DNA of 64,000 nucleotides from Desulfarculus baarsii DSM 2075 (GTDB lineage: Bacteria > Desulfobacterota > Desulfarculia > Desulfarculales > Desulfarculaceae). Both the position numbers and the translations under genes were made by a program. The stretch is from contig NC_014365.1 in the NCBI RefSeq assembly GCF_000143965.1, positions 1,081,501-1,145,500 of the forward strand. Reading direction: 5' to 3'. Shown piece after piece: positions 51,817-60,673 of this stretch; the stretch's first letter is position 1, and every line of letters begins with the position of its first letter. The notes under the pieces are model-generated. The model was not told the DNA's origin. It saw nothing but the letters and a program-made list of their open reading frames with translations, and did no database searches.

Positions 51817-53834
51817 TTGGCCCAAACTCATGTCAAAGCCAAGGAGCCCGGCGTCGACATAGGCCAGGCCACCCTGCCGGCCTTGCTGGCCCGCAACGCC
51901 GCCCGTTTCGGCGACGAGCGGGCGGCTCTGCGCGAAAAGGAGTTTGGCGTCTGGCGGGCGGTGGGTTGGCGGACCTATCACCGGCGGGTCAAGGACTTGG
52001 CCCTGGGCCTGGCGGCCATGGGCTTTGGCGCCGACGACTCCCTGGCCATCATCGGCGACAATCGGCCCGAGTGGCTCTACGCCGAGTTGGCCGCCCAGTC
52101 GCTCAAGGGCCGGCCGCTGGGCGTCTACCAAGACTCCATCCTCACCGAGGTGGCCTATGTGCTGCGCCACGCCGAGGCTCGCTTCGTGGTGGCCGAGGAT
52201 CAGGAGCAGGTGGACAAGATACTGGACATGAGCGACGAACTGCCCCTGGTCCAGCGCATCATCTACACCGACCCCAAGGGCCTGCGCTCCTACGACGATC
52301 CGCGCCTGATGGCCATCGAGCAGGTCGAGGAGTTGGGCCGCCGTTTCGAGCGCGACAACCCCGGCCATTACGAACGCTCGGTGGAGCGCCTGCGGCCCGA
52401 CGACGTGGCCCTGATCGCCTACACCTCGGGCACCACGGGCTTTCCCAAGGGCTCGCTGCTGACCCACGCCAACATGCTCAAGATGGCCCTCAACCTGGCC
52501 GCGGTCGATCCCAAGCTGCCCGACGACGAGTTCGTCTCGTTTCTGCCCCTGCCCTGGATCGGCGAGCAGATGATGAGCGTGTCGTCGGCGCTGGCGGTGG
52601 GCTTCACGGTCAATTTTCCCGAGGAGCCCGAGACGGCCATGGCCGACCTCTACGAGATCGGGCCCAACGTGGTCTTCGCCCCGCCCCGGGTCTGGGAGCA
52701 GATGGCCCGCTCGGTGATCGTCAAGCACATGGACGCCACCTGGCTCAAGCGCTTGATCTATCGCTTTTGCATGCCCATCGGCTATCAGATGGCCGACTTT
52801 CACTTTGAAAAGCAACCGCCCTCGCCGGCCTGGCGGGCGCTCTACGCCCTGAGTTGGCTGCTGCTATTTCGCGCGCTCAAGGACCGCCTGGGCCTGGCCA
52901 ACGTGCGCAGCGCCTCCACCGGCGGCGCGGCCCTGGGGCCCGATGTGTTTCGTTTTTTCCACGCCTGCGGCGTGCGGCTCAAGCAGATCTACGGCCAGAC
53001 CGAGATCAGCGGCATAAGCTGCATCCACCGCAACGGCAACGTGGATTTCGTCTCGGTGGGCGAGCCCATCCCCGAGACCGAAGTGCGCATCGACGACCCC
53101 GACCCCCAGGGCGTGGGCCAGATCGTCTCGCGCTCGCCGGCGCTGTTTTGCGGCTATCTGAAAAACGACCAGGCCACCTGCGAGACGATCATCGACGGTT
53201 GGCTGCATTCCGGCGACGCCGGCTACCTGACCGATGACGGCCCCGCCTGGTGTGCATCGACCGGGTCAAGGATTTGATGCGCCTGCGCGGCGGGGCCAGA
53301 TTTTCGCCCATGTTCATCGAAAACAAGCTGAAGTTTTGCCCCTACGTGGTCGAGGCCTGCGTGCTGGGCCACGAGCGCGACTACGTCACGGCCCTGATCT
53401 GCATCGATTACAAGCACGTGGGCAAGTGGGCCGAGGAACGCCGCCTGGTCTACACCACCTACTCCGATCTGGCGGCCAAGGCCCAGGTCTACGATTTGAT
53501 CGAAAAGGAAGTGGTGCGGGTCAATCGCATTTTGCCCGAGGCCGCCCGCATCCAGAAATTCCTGCTGCTCTACAAGGAGTTCGACCCCGATGACGGCGAG
53601 CTGACCCGCACGCGCAAGCTGCGGCGGCGCTACATCGCCGAGCGCTACGTCAACGAGATCGAGGCGCTCTATCAGGACGTGGGCTCGGTGCGGGTGGAGA
53701 GCGAAATCCGCTACCAGGACGGCAAGAGCGCCACCATCGTCAGCGACCTGCACATCCGCGGCCTCAAGCCCCTGGACCAATACCGCCTGGAGGCCGAGCG
53801 CAAGTGGTGGCAGTTCTGGAAGCCGGTGCACTGA
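51817..53834 (+). pseudogene. Long-chain fatty acid-CoA ligase, frameshifted
   Basis: Two frames form one AMP-binding enzyme of about 670 aa. The first (to 53277) carries AYTSGTTGFPKGSLLTHAN (P-loop motif), VRSASTGGAAL, YGQTEISG and WLHSGDAGYLTDDG. The second (from about 53250) continues with VCIDRVKDLMRLRGGARFSP and a C-terminal domain that includes RTRKLRRRYI. One C added to the CCCC run at 53241-53244 restores one frame. The start is TTG with GGAGG 5 bases upstream. The enzyme activates a fatty acid with ATP and CoA. It lies between livG and livH, which suggests uptake and activation of the same acid. Confidence 0.87.
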
Positions 53835-53865
53835 GCGGCCGACGGCCGTCGACGAAAGGAGGCCC

Positions 53866-54870
53866 ATGGAAAACCTGTTCGGCCTGATCATCACGGGCCT
53901 GGCCATCGGCAGCGTCTACGCCCTGGTGGCCATGGGCTTCGCCCTGATCTACAAATCCACCAGCATCATCAACTTCGCCCAGGGCGAGTTCGTGCTGGTG
54001 GGCGGCTACGTGGCCCTGTGGCTCTACACCGATCTGCGCGGCCTGGCCTTCGAGGCCCTGGCCCAGGCCCGGCCCGAGGTTTTCGCGGCGCTGTCGCCGG
54101 CGGGCTGGCAACTGGTGGTGGTGGCGGCGGCCTTTTTACTGACGATCGTGGCGGGCCTGGTGATGGTGCTGGCGCTGGAGCGCCTGATCCTGCGGCCGAT
54201 GATCGGCGAGCCGATCATCAGCGTGATCATGGTCACCATCGCCCTGGCCACGGTGCTCAAGGGCCTGGTGACCCTGATCTGGGAGACCCAGATCCGCAAC
54301 TTCGACCCGCCCATTTTTCAGCAGCAGGACGGCCTGCGCCTGGGCGTGATCACCCTGCCCGGGGTTTATCTGTGGATCTTTTTCTTCGCGGCGCTGTTTT
54401 TGGTGTCGTTCGCCTTGTTTTTCAAGTTCACGCGGGTGGGCGTGAGCATGCGGGCGGTGGCCGCCGACCAGCAAGTGGCCCAGTCCATGGGCATCAGCGT
54501 CAAGACGGTCTTCGCCATAAGTTGGTCCATCGGCGCGGTGGTGGCGGTGGTGGGCGGCATGCTGGTGGGCAACATCAACGGCGTCAACATCGAGTTGAGC
54601 CACTTTGGCCTGACGGTCTTTCCGGCGGTGATCCTGGGCGGGCTGGAGTCGGTGGGCGGGGCGATCATCGGCGGGCTGGTCATCGGCCTGGTGCAGTACC
54701 TGGGGCCGGAGCTGGTGGGCCAGGCCGTGGCGCTCTACAACCGCGCCTTCGACGCGGCGCTGGTCACGCCGGGCAACCTGGAGGCGGTGCTGCCCTTCGT
54801 GGTGCTCATCGCCATCCTGATGGTCAGGCCCTACGGCCTGTTTGGCATCAAGGAAATCGAGCGGGTCTAG
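53866..54870 (+). CDS. livH: Branched-chain amino acid-type ABC permease LivH
   Basis: 334 aa with about eight hydrophobic segments. It starts GLIITGLAIGSVYALVAMGF, with YKSTSIINFAQGEF following, and has the EAA-like loop RAVAADQQVAQSMGISV and GGLESVGGAIIGGLVIG near the end. These are typical of LivH. An insertion at about 55-80 between the first membrane segments is longer than usual. AAAGGAGG lies 5 bases before the ATG. It pairs with LivM to form the membrane channel. Confidence 0.93.
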   Translation: MENLFGLIITGLAIGSVYALVAMGFALIYKSTSIINFAQGEFVLVGGYVALWLYTDLRGLAFEALAQARPEVFAALSPAGWQLVVVAAAFLLTIVAGLVMVLALERLILRPMIGEPIISVIMVTIALATVLKGLVTLIWETQIRNFDPPIFQQQDGLRLGVITLPGVYLWIFFFAALFLVSFALFFKFTRVGVSMRAVAADQQVAQSMGISVKTVFAISWSIGAVVAVVGGMLVGNINGVNIELSHFGLTVFPAVILGGLESVGGAIIGGLVIGLVQYLGPELVGQAVALYNRAFDAALVTPGNLEAVLPFVVLIAILMVRPYGLFGIKEIERV

Positions 54871-54886
54871 CCGAAGGAGGCCAAAC

Positions 54887-55939
54887 ATGCCCTGCGGGTT
54901 GTTTTTCGAGACCTACGAAAAAGACGAGGCCATCTTCCAGACCACTTTCCTGCGCGTGGCCATGGCGGCCTTTGCCGTGTTGTTGTTGGCGTTCCCGTTC
55001 TTTTCCGACTGGCTCAGCGGCCTGACCAATCTTTATTGGCTGGGCATCATGACCCACATTTGCATTTTTGTGCTGGGGGCCCAGGGGCTCAACCTGCTCA
55101 CCGGCTTCACCGGCCAGATCTCGCTGGGCCACGGCGCGTTCATGGCCGTGGGCGCCTTCACCGCCGGCGTCCTCCACATGGACCTGGGCTGGAACTTTCT
55201 GCTGGCGATCCTGGCCGGCGGGCTGATGGCGGCGGCGTTGGGCATGATCTTCGGCGTGCCGTCGCTGCGCCTGCGCGGGCTCTACCTGGCCATCGCCACC
55301 CTGGCTGCCCAGATCATCATCATCTGGCTGCTGCGCGGCGTCTTCGAGGCCGGCGCGGTGGAGGTCTCCGACGCCACGCTCTTTGGCTTCAGTTTCGACA
55401 CCGATCAGCGCAAGTACTACCTGTGCCTGTTCTTCGCGGCCCTGGGCACGCTCTACCTGAAAAACCTCATGCGCACGCGCACGGGCCGGGCCTTTGTCGC
55501 CGTGCGCGACCGCTATCTTTCGGCCGAGGTCATCGGCGTCAATCTGTTCAAGTATCGCATTTTGAGTTTCGGCATCAGTTCGTTCATGGTCGGGCTGGCC
55601 GGCGGGCTGTGGGCCTTCACCGAAAACGCCGTCACCGACGAGGCCTTTGGCGTGGCGCTGAGCGTCAAGTATCTGGCCTACATCATCGTCGGCGGCCTGG
55701 GCCAGGTGACGGGGGCGATCTTCGGCGTGACCTTCCTGGAGCTGCTGCACTGGCTGCTGGAGGTGCCCACGGATGCGCTTTCGCGGATATTCCCCAATAT
55801 TTTCGAAAAGCTGGCCAGCCTGCGCGAGATAGTCTTCGGCTTGATCGTAATCGTGTTTCTCATTTTCGAGCCCGACGGGCTCAGCGCCCGCTGGCGCACG
55901 ATCCGTTCGTATTGGAAGCTGTGGCCGTTTTCTTATTGA
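54887..55939 (+). CDS. livM: Branched-chain amino acid-type ABC permease LivM
   Basis: 350 aa. After a polar start (ETYEKDEAIFQTT) come eight or so membrane segments. Hallmarks are GAQGLNLLTGFTGQISLGHGAFMAVGAF, RLRGLYLAIATLA, AVRDRYLSAEVIGVNLFKYRI and VGGLGQVTGAIFGV. AAGGAGG precedes the ATG and livH ends 16 bases earlier. The gene is complete and of normal length. Confidence 0.93.
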   Translation: MPCGLFFETYEKDEAIFQTTFLRVAMAAFAVLLLAFPFFSDWLSGLTNLYWLGIMTHICIFVLGAQGLNLLTGFTGQISLGHGAFMAVGAFTAGVLHMDLGWNFLLAILAGGLMAAALGMIFGVPSLRLRGLYLAIATLAAQIIIIWLLRGVFEAGAVEVSDATLFGFSFDTDQRKYYLCLFFAALGTLYLKNLMRTRTGRAFVAVRDRYLSAEVIGVNLFKYRILSFGISSFMVGLAGGLWAFTENAVTDEAFGVALSVKYLAYIIVGGLGQVTGAIFGVTFLELLHWLLEVPTDALSRIFPNIFEKLASLREIVFGLIVIVFLIFEPDGLSARWRTIRSYWKLWPFSY

Positions 55940-56117
55940 AAGCGGCCCCGGCCAAGGGGCCCTGGCGTTGCATCGGCCCGCACCTAGCACGCATCTCCCG
56001 CCAGGATATTTTCGGGGCGCGGCCGCGCGTCCGACGACGGTCCATGGAGCCAAGGCCTGGCGGCGGCGGCCAGGCCGGCCATCACCAAGGCCGCAAAGGG
56101 AAAAGGGAGACGAAAAA

Positions 56118-57284
56118 ATGAAAAAAGGTCTTTTGTTTTTGGCGCTGGCGGCCCTGGTTTGCCTGACTATGCAGCCCCTGGCCGCCACGGCGGCCGAGGA
56201 GATTCCCGTCGGCGGCATCTTTGACATCACCGGCGCGACCTCCAAGGTGGGGGCCGACTACGCCAAGGGCGTGCGCGCCGCCTGCGACTACGTCAACTCC
56301 CTGGGTGGCGTCAACGGCCGCATGATCAACCTCGAAAGCGCCGACTACGCCTACGCCATCCCCAAGGCGCTCAACCTCTACAAGAAATACGTCAACGTCA
56401 ACAAGGTCTTCGTCATTCAGGGCTGGGGCACCGGCGACACCAACGCGCTCACCCCCAAGCTCAAGAAGGACGAAGTGATCTTCATGAGCGCCAGCTATGA
56501 CGCCAATCTGACCAACCCCGCCAACAACCCCTACAACTTTTTCATCGGCACCGACTACTCCACCTCCATCCGCCTGGCCATGCAGTTCGCCAAGGACAAT
56601 GGGGCCAAGAAGGTGCTCTTCTGTTATCCCGACCACCCCTACGGCCGCGCGCCCATCGCCGCCGGCAAGGAATACGCTCAGATGCTGGGCCTGGAGATCG
56701 GCCCCGACGAGATGGTCGACCTGACGGCCACCGACGCCACCCAGCAATTGCTGCGCATGAAAAAGTTCGCCCCGGACTATGTCTGGCTGGGCGGCACCAC
56801 GCCATCGTGCGCGGTGGTGATCAAGGGCGCGGCCAGCATCCTGCCCGAGGCCAAGTTCCTGATCAATTGCTGGGGGTTCGACTCCAACCTGCCCCTGCTG
56901 GCCCAGGGCGCGGCCGAGGGCCGGGCGTTCGGCATTTTGCCCGTGGTGCCCTACGGCGCCGACGTGCCGGGCATGAAGGCGATGATGGCATGGACCAAGG
57001 GCGAGCCCCACACCCTGCACTTCGTCAAGGGCTGGGTCTCGGTGCTGGTCATGGCCGAGGGCCTCAAGCGGGCCGGCGACAAGCTCAGCGGCCCCGGCCT
57101 CAAGGCCGCCCTGGAGACGCTCACGGACTTTGAAACCGGCGGGCTCTGCGCGCCCATCACCTACACCAGCACCGACCACCGCCCCAACACCACCTGCGGC
57201 ATCGGCGCCATCAAGGACGGCAAGGTGGTCGTGCTCGTCGGCAAGGTGAGCATGCCTCGCGAGGCCAAGTACATCGGCAATTAA
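56118..57284 (+). CDS. livK: ABC transporter substrate-binding protein (LivK-type)
   Basis: 388 aa. A signal peptide (KKGLLFLALAALVCL, cleavage near TAA) precedes a type-I periplasmic binding fold: VGGIFDITGATSKVGADYAKG, ESADYAYAIPKALNLYKKYV, FVIQGWGTGDTNALTP and KKVLFCYPDHPYGRAP. This is a LivK relative of the kind that binds aromatic or other carboxylates. A start earlier in the frame would give a non-signal sequence. A 178-base gap separates it from livM, with no clear promoter. AGGGAGA lies 7 bases before the ATG. Confidence 0.92.
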   Translation: MKKGLLFLALAALVCLTMQPLAATAAEEIPVGGIFDITGATSKVGADYAKGVRAACDYVNSLGGVNGRMINLESADYAYAIPKALNLYKKYVNVNKVFVIQGWGTGDTNALTPKLKKDEVIFMSASYDANLTNPANNPYNFFIGTDYSTSIRLAMQFAKDNGAKKVLFCYPDHPYGRAPIAAGKEYAQMLGLEIGPDEMVDLTATDATQQLLRMKKFAPDYVWLGGTTPSCAVVIKGAASILPEAKFLINCWGFDSNLPLLAQGAAEGRAFGILPVVPYGADVPGMKAMMAWTKGEPHTLHFVKGWVSVLVMAEGLKRAGDKLSGPGLKAALETLTDFETGGLCAPITYTSTDHRPNTTCGIGAIKDGKVVVLVGKVSMPREAKYIGN

Positions 57285-57340
57285 CCACGCCGGCGGGCGG
57301 GGGGCGCGGGTCTCCCGCCCGCCGCCAGGGGGAAGGGCCC

Positions 57341-58144
57341 ATGGCGCTGCTTTCGGTCAACAACATCGAGGTCATTTACGACGACGTGATCCTGGTCTTG
57401 AAGGGCCTGTCGCTGGAGGTGGAGGAAGGCGCCATCGTGGCCCTGCTGGGGGCCAACGGCGCGGGCAAGACCACCACGCTCAAGGCCATCAGCGGCCTGC
57501 TCAAAACCGAGGAGGGCGAAGTCACCGACGGGGCCATCGTCTTCGACGGCCAGCGCATCAACGACCTGGAGCCGGAAAAGATCGTCCGTCGGGGCGTCTT
57601 TCAGGTCATGGAAGGCCGCCGCGTCTTCGTCGACCTGACGGCCAGGGAAAACCTCATCGCCGCCGCCCACACCCAGAAATGCACCCGCCGCCAGCTCGAC
57701 GAGCGCATCGAGCAGGTCTACGCTTATTTTCCCCGGCTCAAGGAGCGGCAAAACGGCCTGGCCGGCTATCTCTCGGGCGGCGAGCAACAGATGCTGGTGA
57801 TCGGCCGGGGCATGATGGCCCGGCCCAGGCTGATGATGCTCGACGAACCCAGCCTGGGCCTCTCGCCGCTGTTGGTCGGCGAGATCTTCGAGATCATCGC
57901 CCGGCTCAACCGCGAACTGGGCACGACGATACTCTTGGTCGAGCAGAACGCCCGCATGGCCCTCAACATCGCCAGCCACGGCTATATCATGGAAAACGGC
58001 AAGATCGTCCTCGACGACACCACCGAAAAGCTCAAAAACAACGAAGACGTCAAACGCTTTTACCTGGGCGTGGGCGAGGAAGGCCAAAAGCGCTCCTATC
58101 GCCAGGTCAAGCACTACAAGCGCCGCAAGCGCTGGCTGAGCTGA
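57341..58144 (+). CDS. livF: Branched-chain amino acid-type ABC transporter ATPase LivF
   Basis: 267 aa. Walker A is GANGAGKTTT, the Q-loop is FQVMEGRRVF, the signature is LSGGEQQMLVIGRG, Walker B reads LMMLDEPSLGLSP, and the switch is LLVEQNA. The last 25 residues are Lys/Arg-rich (KHYKRRKRW), longer than in E. coli LivF. GGGGGAAGG precedes the ATG. It completes the set with livG, livH, livM and livK. Confidence 0.93.
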   Translation: MALLSVNNIEVIYDDVILVLKGLSLEVEEGAIVALLGANGAGKTTTLKAISGLLKTEEGEVTDGAIVFDGQRINDLEPEKIVRRGVFQVMEGRRVFVDLTARENLIAAAHTQKCTRRQLDERIEQVYAYFPRLKERQNGLAGYLSGGEQQMLVIGRGMMARPRLMMLDEPSLGLSPLLVGEIFEIIARLNRELGTTILLVEQNARMALNIASHGYIMENGKIVLDDTTEKLKNNEDVKRFYLGVGEEGQKRSYRQVKHYKRRKRWLS

Positions 58145-58179
58145 GGCCAAAACCGGCCCGCGCCCCAAGGAGAGGCCCC

Positions 58180-59463
58180 GTGACCGCCATCGACCGCCAG
58201 AGCGGCGCCCTGCGCCCCGACCTGGAATTCATCGACCCCCAAGCCCGCCGCCAATACCTCGACGGCAAGGTGGCGGCCATCGTGGCCCACGCCTTTGAGC
58301 ACGCCCCGGCTTTTGCCCGGCGCATGGCCGACGCCGGCCTGACGCCGGCCGACATCGGCGGCGTCGACGATCTGGCCCGCCTGCCGCTGCTGCGCAAGTC
58401 CGATCTGGTCGAGCTGCAAAAAAAGGCCCCGCCCTTTGGCGGCCTGAGCCATCTGACCACCGCCGGTCTGCGCCGTGTCTACGTCTCGCCCGGGCCCATC
58501 TACGAGCCCGCCGAAAACAGCCTGGCCGACGACCGCTGGGCCCAGGCATTTTACGCCGCCGGCTTTCGCCCCGGCGACCTCTGCCAGGTCAGCTTCAATT
58601 TCAACTTGGCGCCCTTTGCCTTTTGGCTCGACGAGAGCCTGCGTCAACTGGGCTGCGCCTGCCTGCCGGCCGGCGTGGGCAACGGCGAGATCCAGGTGCG
58701 GGCCATGAAAGACCTTGGCGTGACGGGCTATCTGGGCACGCCGTCGTTTTTGGCCACCCTGGCCGACAAGGCCGAGGAGATGGGCCTGGACCCCCGCCGT
58801 GACCTTAGCCTGGCCGTGGGCTTCGTCGCCGCCGAGATGCTGCCCGAGAGCCTGCGCCAGAGCCTGGAGGAGCGCTTTGGCATGATCGTCCGCCAAAGCT
58901 ACGGCACCGCCGACGTGGGCTGCCTGTCCTACGAGTGCCGGCATCTGGGCGGCATGCATCTGGCCCAGGGCTGCCTGACCCAGATCGTCGACCCCGACAC
59001 CGGCCTGCCCCTGGGCCCCGGCCAGCCCGGCGAAGTCGTGGCCACGGTGTTCAACCCGGCCTATCCGCTGATCCGCTTCGCCACGGGCGATCTGTCGTTC
59101 ATCGACGAAACGCCCTGCCCCTGCGGCCGCACCAGCGCCAAGCTGGGCCGCATCATGGGCCGCGTGGACCAGATGACCAAGGTCAAGGGCATGTTCGTTC
59201 ACCCCGGCGGCGTGCGCCAGGTGGTGGATAAATTCCCTCAGGTGGCGGCTTATCAACTGGTGGTCGAGCGGCAGGGCCACAACGACGTGCTGACATTGGT
59301 CTGCGAGGTGGAAGACGACTCCGGCGGCCACGACGAGCTGAAGGCGCGCATGGCGGCGGCCATGAAGGACATCCTGCGCCTGAGCGGCGAGGTGCGCCTG
59401 CAAAAGCGCGGCGGCTTGGCCCCCGGCTGCAAGGTCATCGACGACCGCCGCAAGTGGGACTGA
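58180..59463 (+). CDS. Phenylacetate-CoA ligase-like AMP-forming enzyme
   Basis: 427 aa, PaaK branch of the adenylate-forming enzymes. Recognisable pieces are LPLLRKSDLVELQ at about 70, FRPGDLCQVSFNFN, RQSYGTADVGCLSYEC (the adenylate-binding turn), RFATGDLS and MGRVDQMTKVKGMFVHP. It links an aromatic or other carboxylate to CoA with ATP. The start is GTG with AAGGAGAGG 5 bases upstream; the frame is open much earlier but overlaps livF. As the last gene of the liv operon it suggests that the transported acid is converted to its CoA ester. Confidence 0.88.
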   Translation: MTAIDRQSGALRPDLEFIDPQARRQYLDGKVAAIVAHAFEHAPAFARRMADAGLTPADIGGVDDLARLPLLRKSDLVELQKKAPPFGGLSHLTTAGLRRVYVSPGPIYEPAENSLADDRWAQAFYAAGFRPGDLCQVSFNFNLAPFAFWLDESLRQLGCACLPAGVGNGEIQVRAMKDLGVTGYLGTPSFLATLADKAEEMGLDPRRDLSLAVGFVAAEMLPESLRQSLEERFGMIVRQSYGTADVGCLSYECRHLGGMHLAQGCLTQIVDPDTGLPLGPGQPGEVVATVFNPAYPLIRFATGDLSFIDETPCPCGRTSAKLGRIMGRVDQMTKVKGMFVHPGGVRQVVDKFPQVAAYQLVVERQGHNDVLTLVCEVEDDSGGHDELKARMAAAMKDILRLSGEVRLQKRGGLAPGCKVIDDRRKWD

Positions 59464-59538
59464 AAGGCCGCGCGGCTTGGCCCCCGGCCCGGGCGGTGGT
59501 ATGGTTGAGGGCGTTTCGACCATCACCGCGAGGCCGCC

Positions 59539-60369
59539 ATGAGCCAACCGCTGCGCCTGGGGCGCATCGATTTTGTCAACATCCTGCCGGTGCATCTGCG
59601 TTTGGCCGCCACGCCGGCGCTCTTCATCGAGGCGCGTGGCGTGCCCTCGGCTCTCAATCGTCAGTTGCGCCAGGGCCTGCTGGACGTGAGCGTCATCTCG
59701 TCGGTGGAGTACGCCCTGCACGCCGATGATTATCTGCTCTTGCCCGACCTGGGCATCTGCTCCGACGGCCCGGTGGGCAGCGTCACGCTTTTTTCCCGCC
59801 AACCCATGGACCTTTGGGCCGGCCGGCCGGTGGAGGCTCCCTTCGAGTCCGACACCTCGGTGGCCCTGGCCCGGGTGCTGTTGGCCCACCTTTGGCGGCT
59901 GGATTGCCCCCTGGCCCCCGAGGGCCAAGCGCTCGATCCGGCGGCCACCCTGCGCATCGGCGACCGGGCGCTGCAAGAGGCGGCCAGCGGGCGTTGGGCC
60001 CACTCGTGGGACATGGGCCAACAGTGGCGCGAGCTGACGGGCCTGCCGTTCGTGTTCGCGGTGTGGGCCGTGCGGCGGCCAGTGGCCCAGGCCCGGCCCG
60101 CCGAGGTGGCCGCCCTGCACGGGCGTTTGCTGGCGGCCAAGGCGGCGGGCGTGGCCGATCTGCCGGCCTGCGCGGCCGAGGCCAGCCGCCTGCTGGGCGG
60201 GTCGGTCGAGGGTTACCTGCGTTATTACAAGCTCTTGAGCTATGACCTTGGCCCACGCTTCCGCCAGGGACTGGGCCGTTTTTTCGCCTTCCTGGCCGCG
60301 ATGGGCCAGATCGAGCGGGCCCCACGGCTTTGCTTTTTCGGCGCGGATGGGCCGCAAACCGCCACCTGA
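59539..60369 (+). CDS. mqnA: Chorismate dehydratase MqnA (futalosine pathway)
   Basis: 276 aa. It starts LRLGRIDFVNILPVHLRL and has LDVSVISSVEYALHADDYLLLPDLGIC, FESDTSVALARVLL and FVFAVWAVRR, the pattern of the MqnA/MqnD fold. MqnA dehydrates chorismate to 3-enolpyruvylbenzoate in the futalosine route to menaquinone, the quinone used by sulfate reducers. No other mqn gene lies in the window. It is probably transcribed alone or with the preceding ligase gene, 75 bases away. Confidence 0.9.
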   Translation: MSQPLRLGRIDFVNILPVHLRLAATPALFIEARGVPSALNRQLRQGLLDVSVISSVEYALHADDYLLLPDLGICSDGPVGSVTLFSRQPMDLWAGRPVEAPFESDTSVALARVLLAHLWRLDCPLAPEGQALDPAATLRIGDRALQEAASGRWAHSWDMGQQWRELTGLPFVFAVWAVRRPVAQARPAEVAALHGRLLAAKAAGVADLPACAAEASRLLGGSVEGYLRYYKLLSYDLGPRFRQGLGRFFAFLAAMGQIERAPRLCFFGADGPQTAT

Positions 60370-60595
60370 GCCCAGCGCCAGCCTCGTCAAGCGGCCAGCC
60401 GCACCGCCACGAAAGACGCGCGCGGGCATATCTTTCATGCCATAGGCAATTATTTGACGCGCCGCCCATGAGCCTTTCGGAGCGATCCGGCGAGGCTTTT
60501 TCCGGCTAATAATCTGAAAGCATTGGATATATCTTGCGGAGCCTCCGTGCGCGGTGGTGCGGCACTACTTTTGCATGCACGAAGGTGGAGCCTCG

Positions 60596-60673
60596 ATGCG
60601 GCACATTAAACAGGACCACGCCGCGCTTGACGGGGCGCGCAACGCTTGGCGCGGGATTGGATGGAGGCGATGA
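60596..60673 (+). CDS. 25-codon leader ORF overlapping the glycosyltransferase start
   Basis: An ATG with GGTGGAG 5 bases upstream begins a 25-codon frame (MRHIKQDHAAL...) that ends in an ATGA overlap with an in-frame ATG of the next gene at 60670. This resembles a translation-coupled leader peptide. It could equally be chance in GC-rich DNA; no family is known to me. Confidence 0.3.
   Translation: MRHIKQDHAALDGARNAWRGIGWRR

Noticed and set aside
58114-60438. 774-codon minus-strand frame opposite the PaaK-like and mqnA genes
   Set aside because: It spans two unrelated real genes and has the repetitive Gly/Ala/His look of GC-rich antisense.
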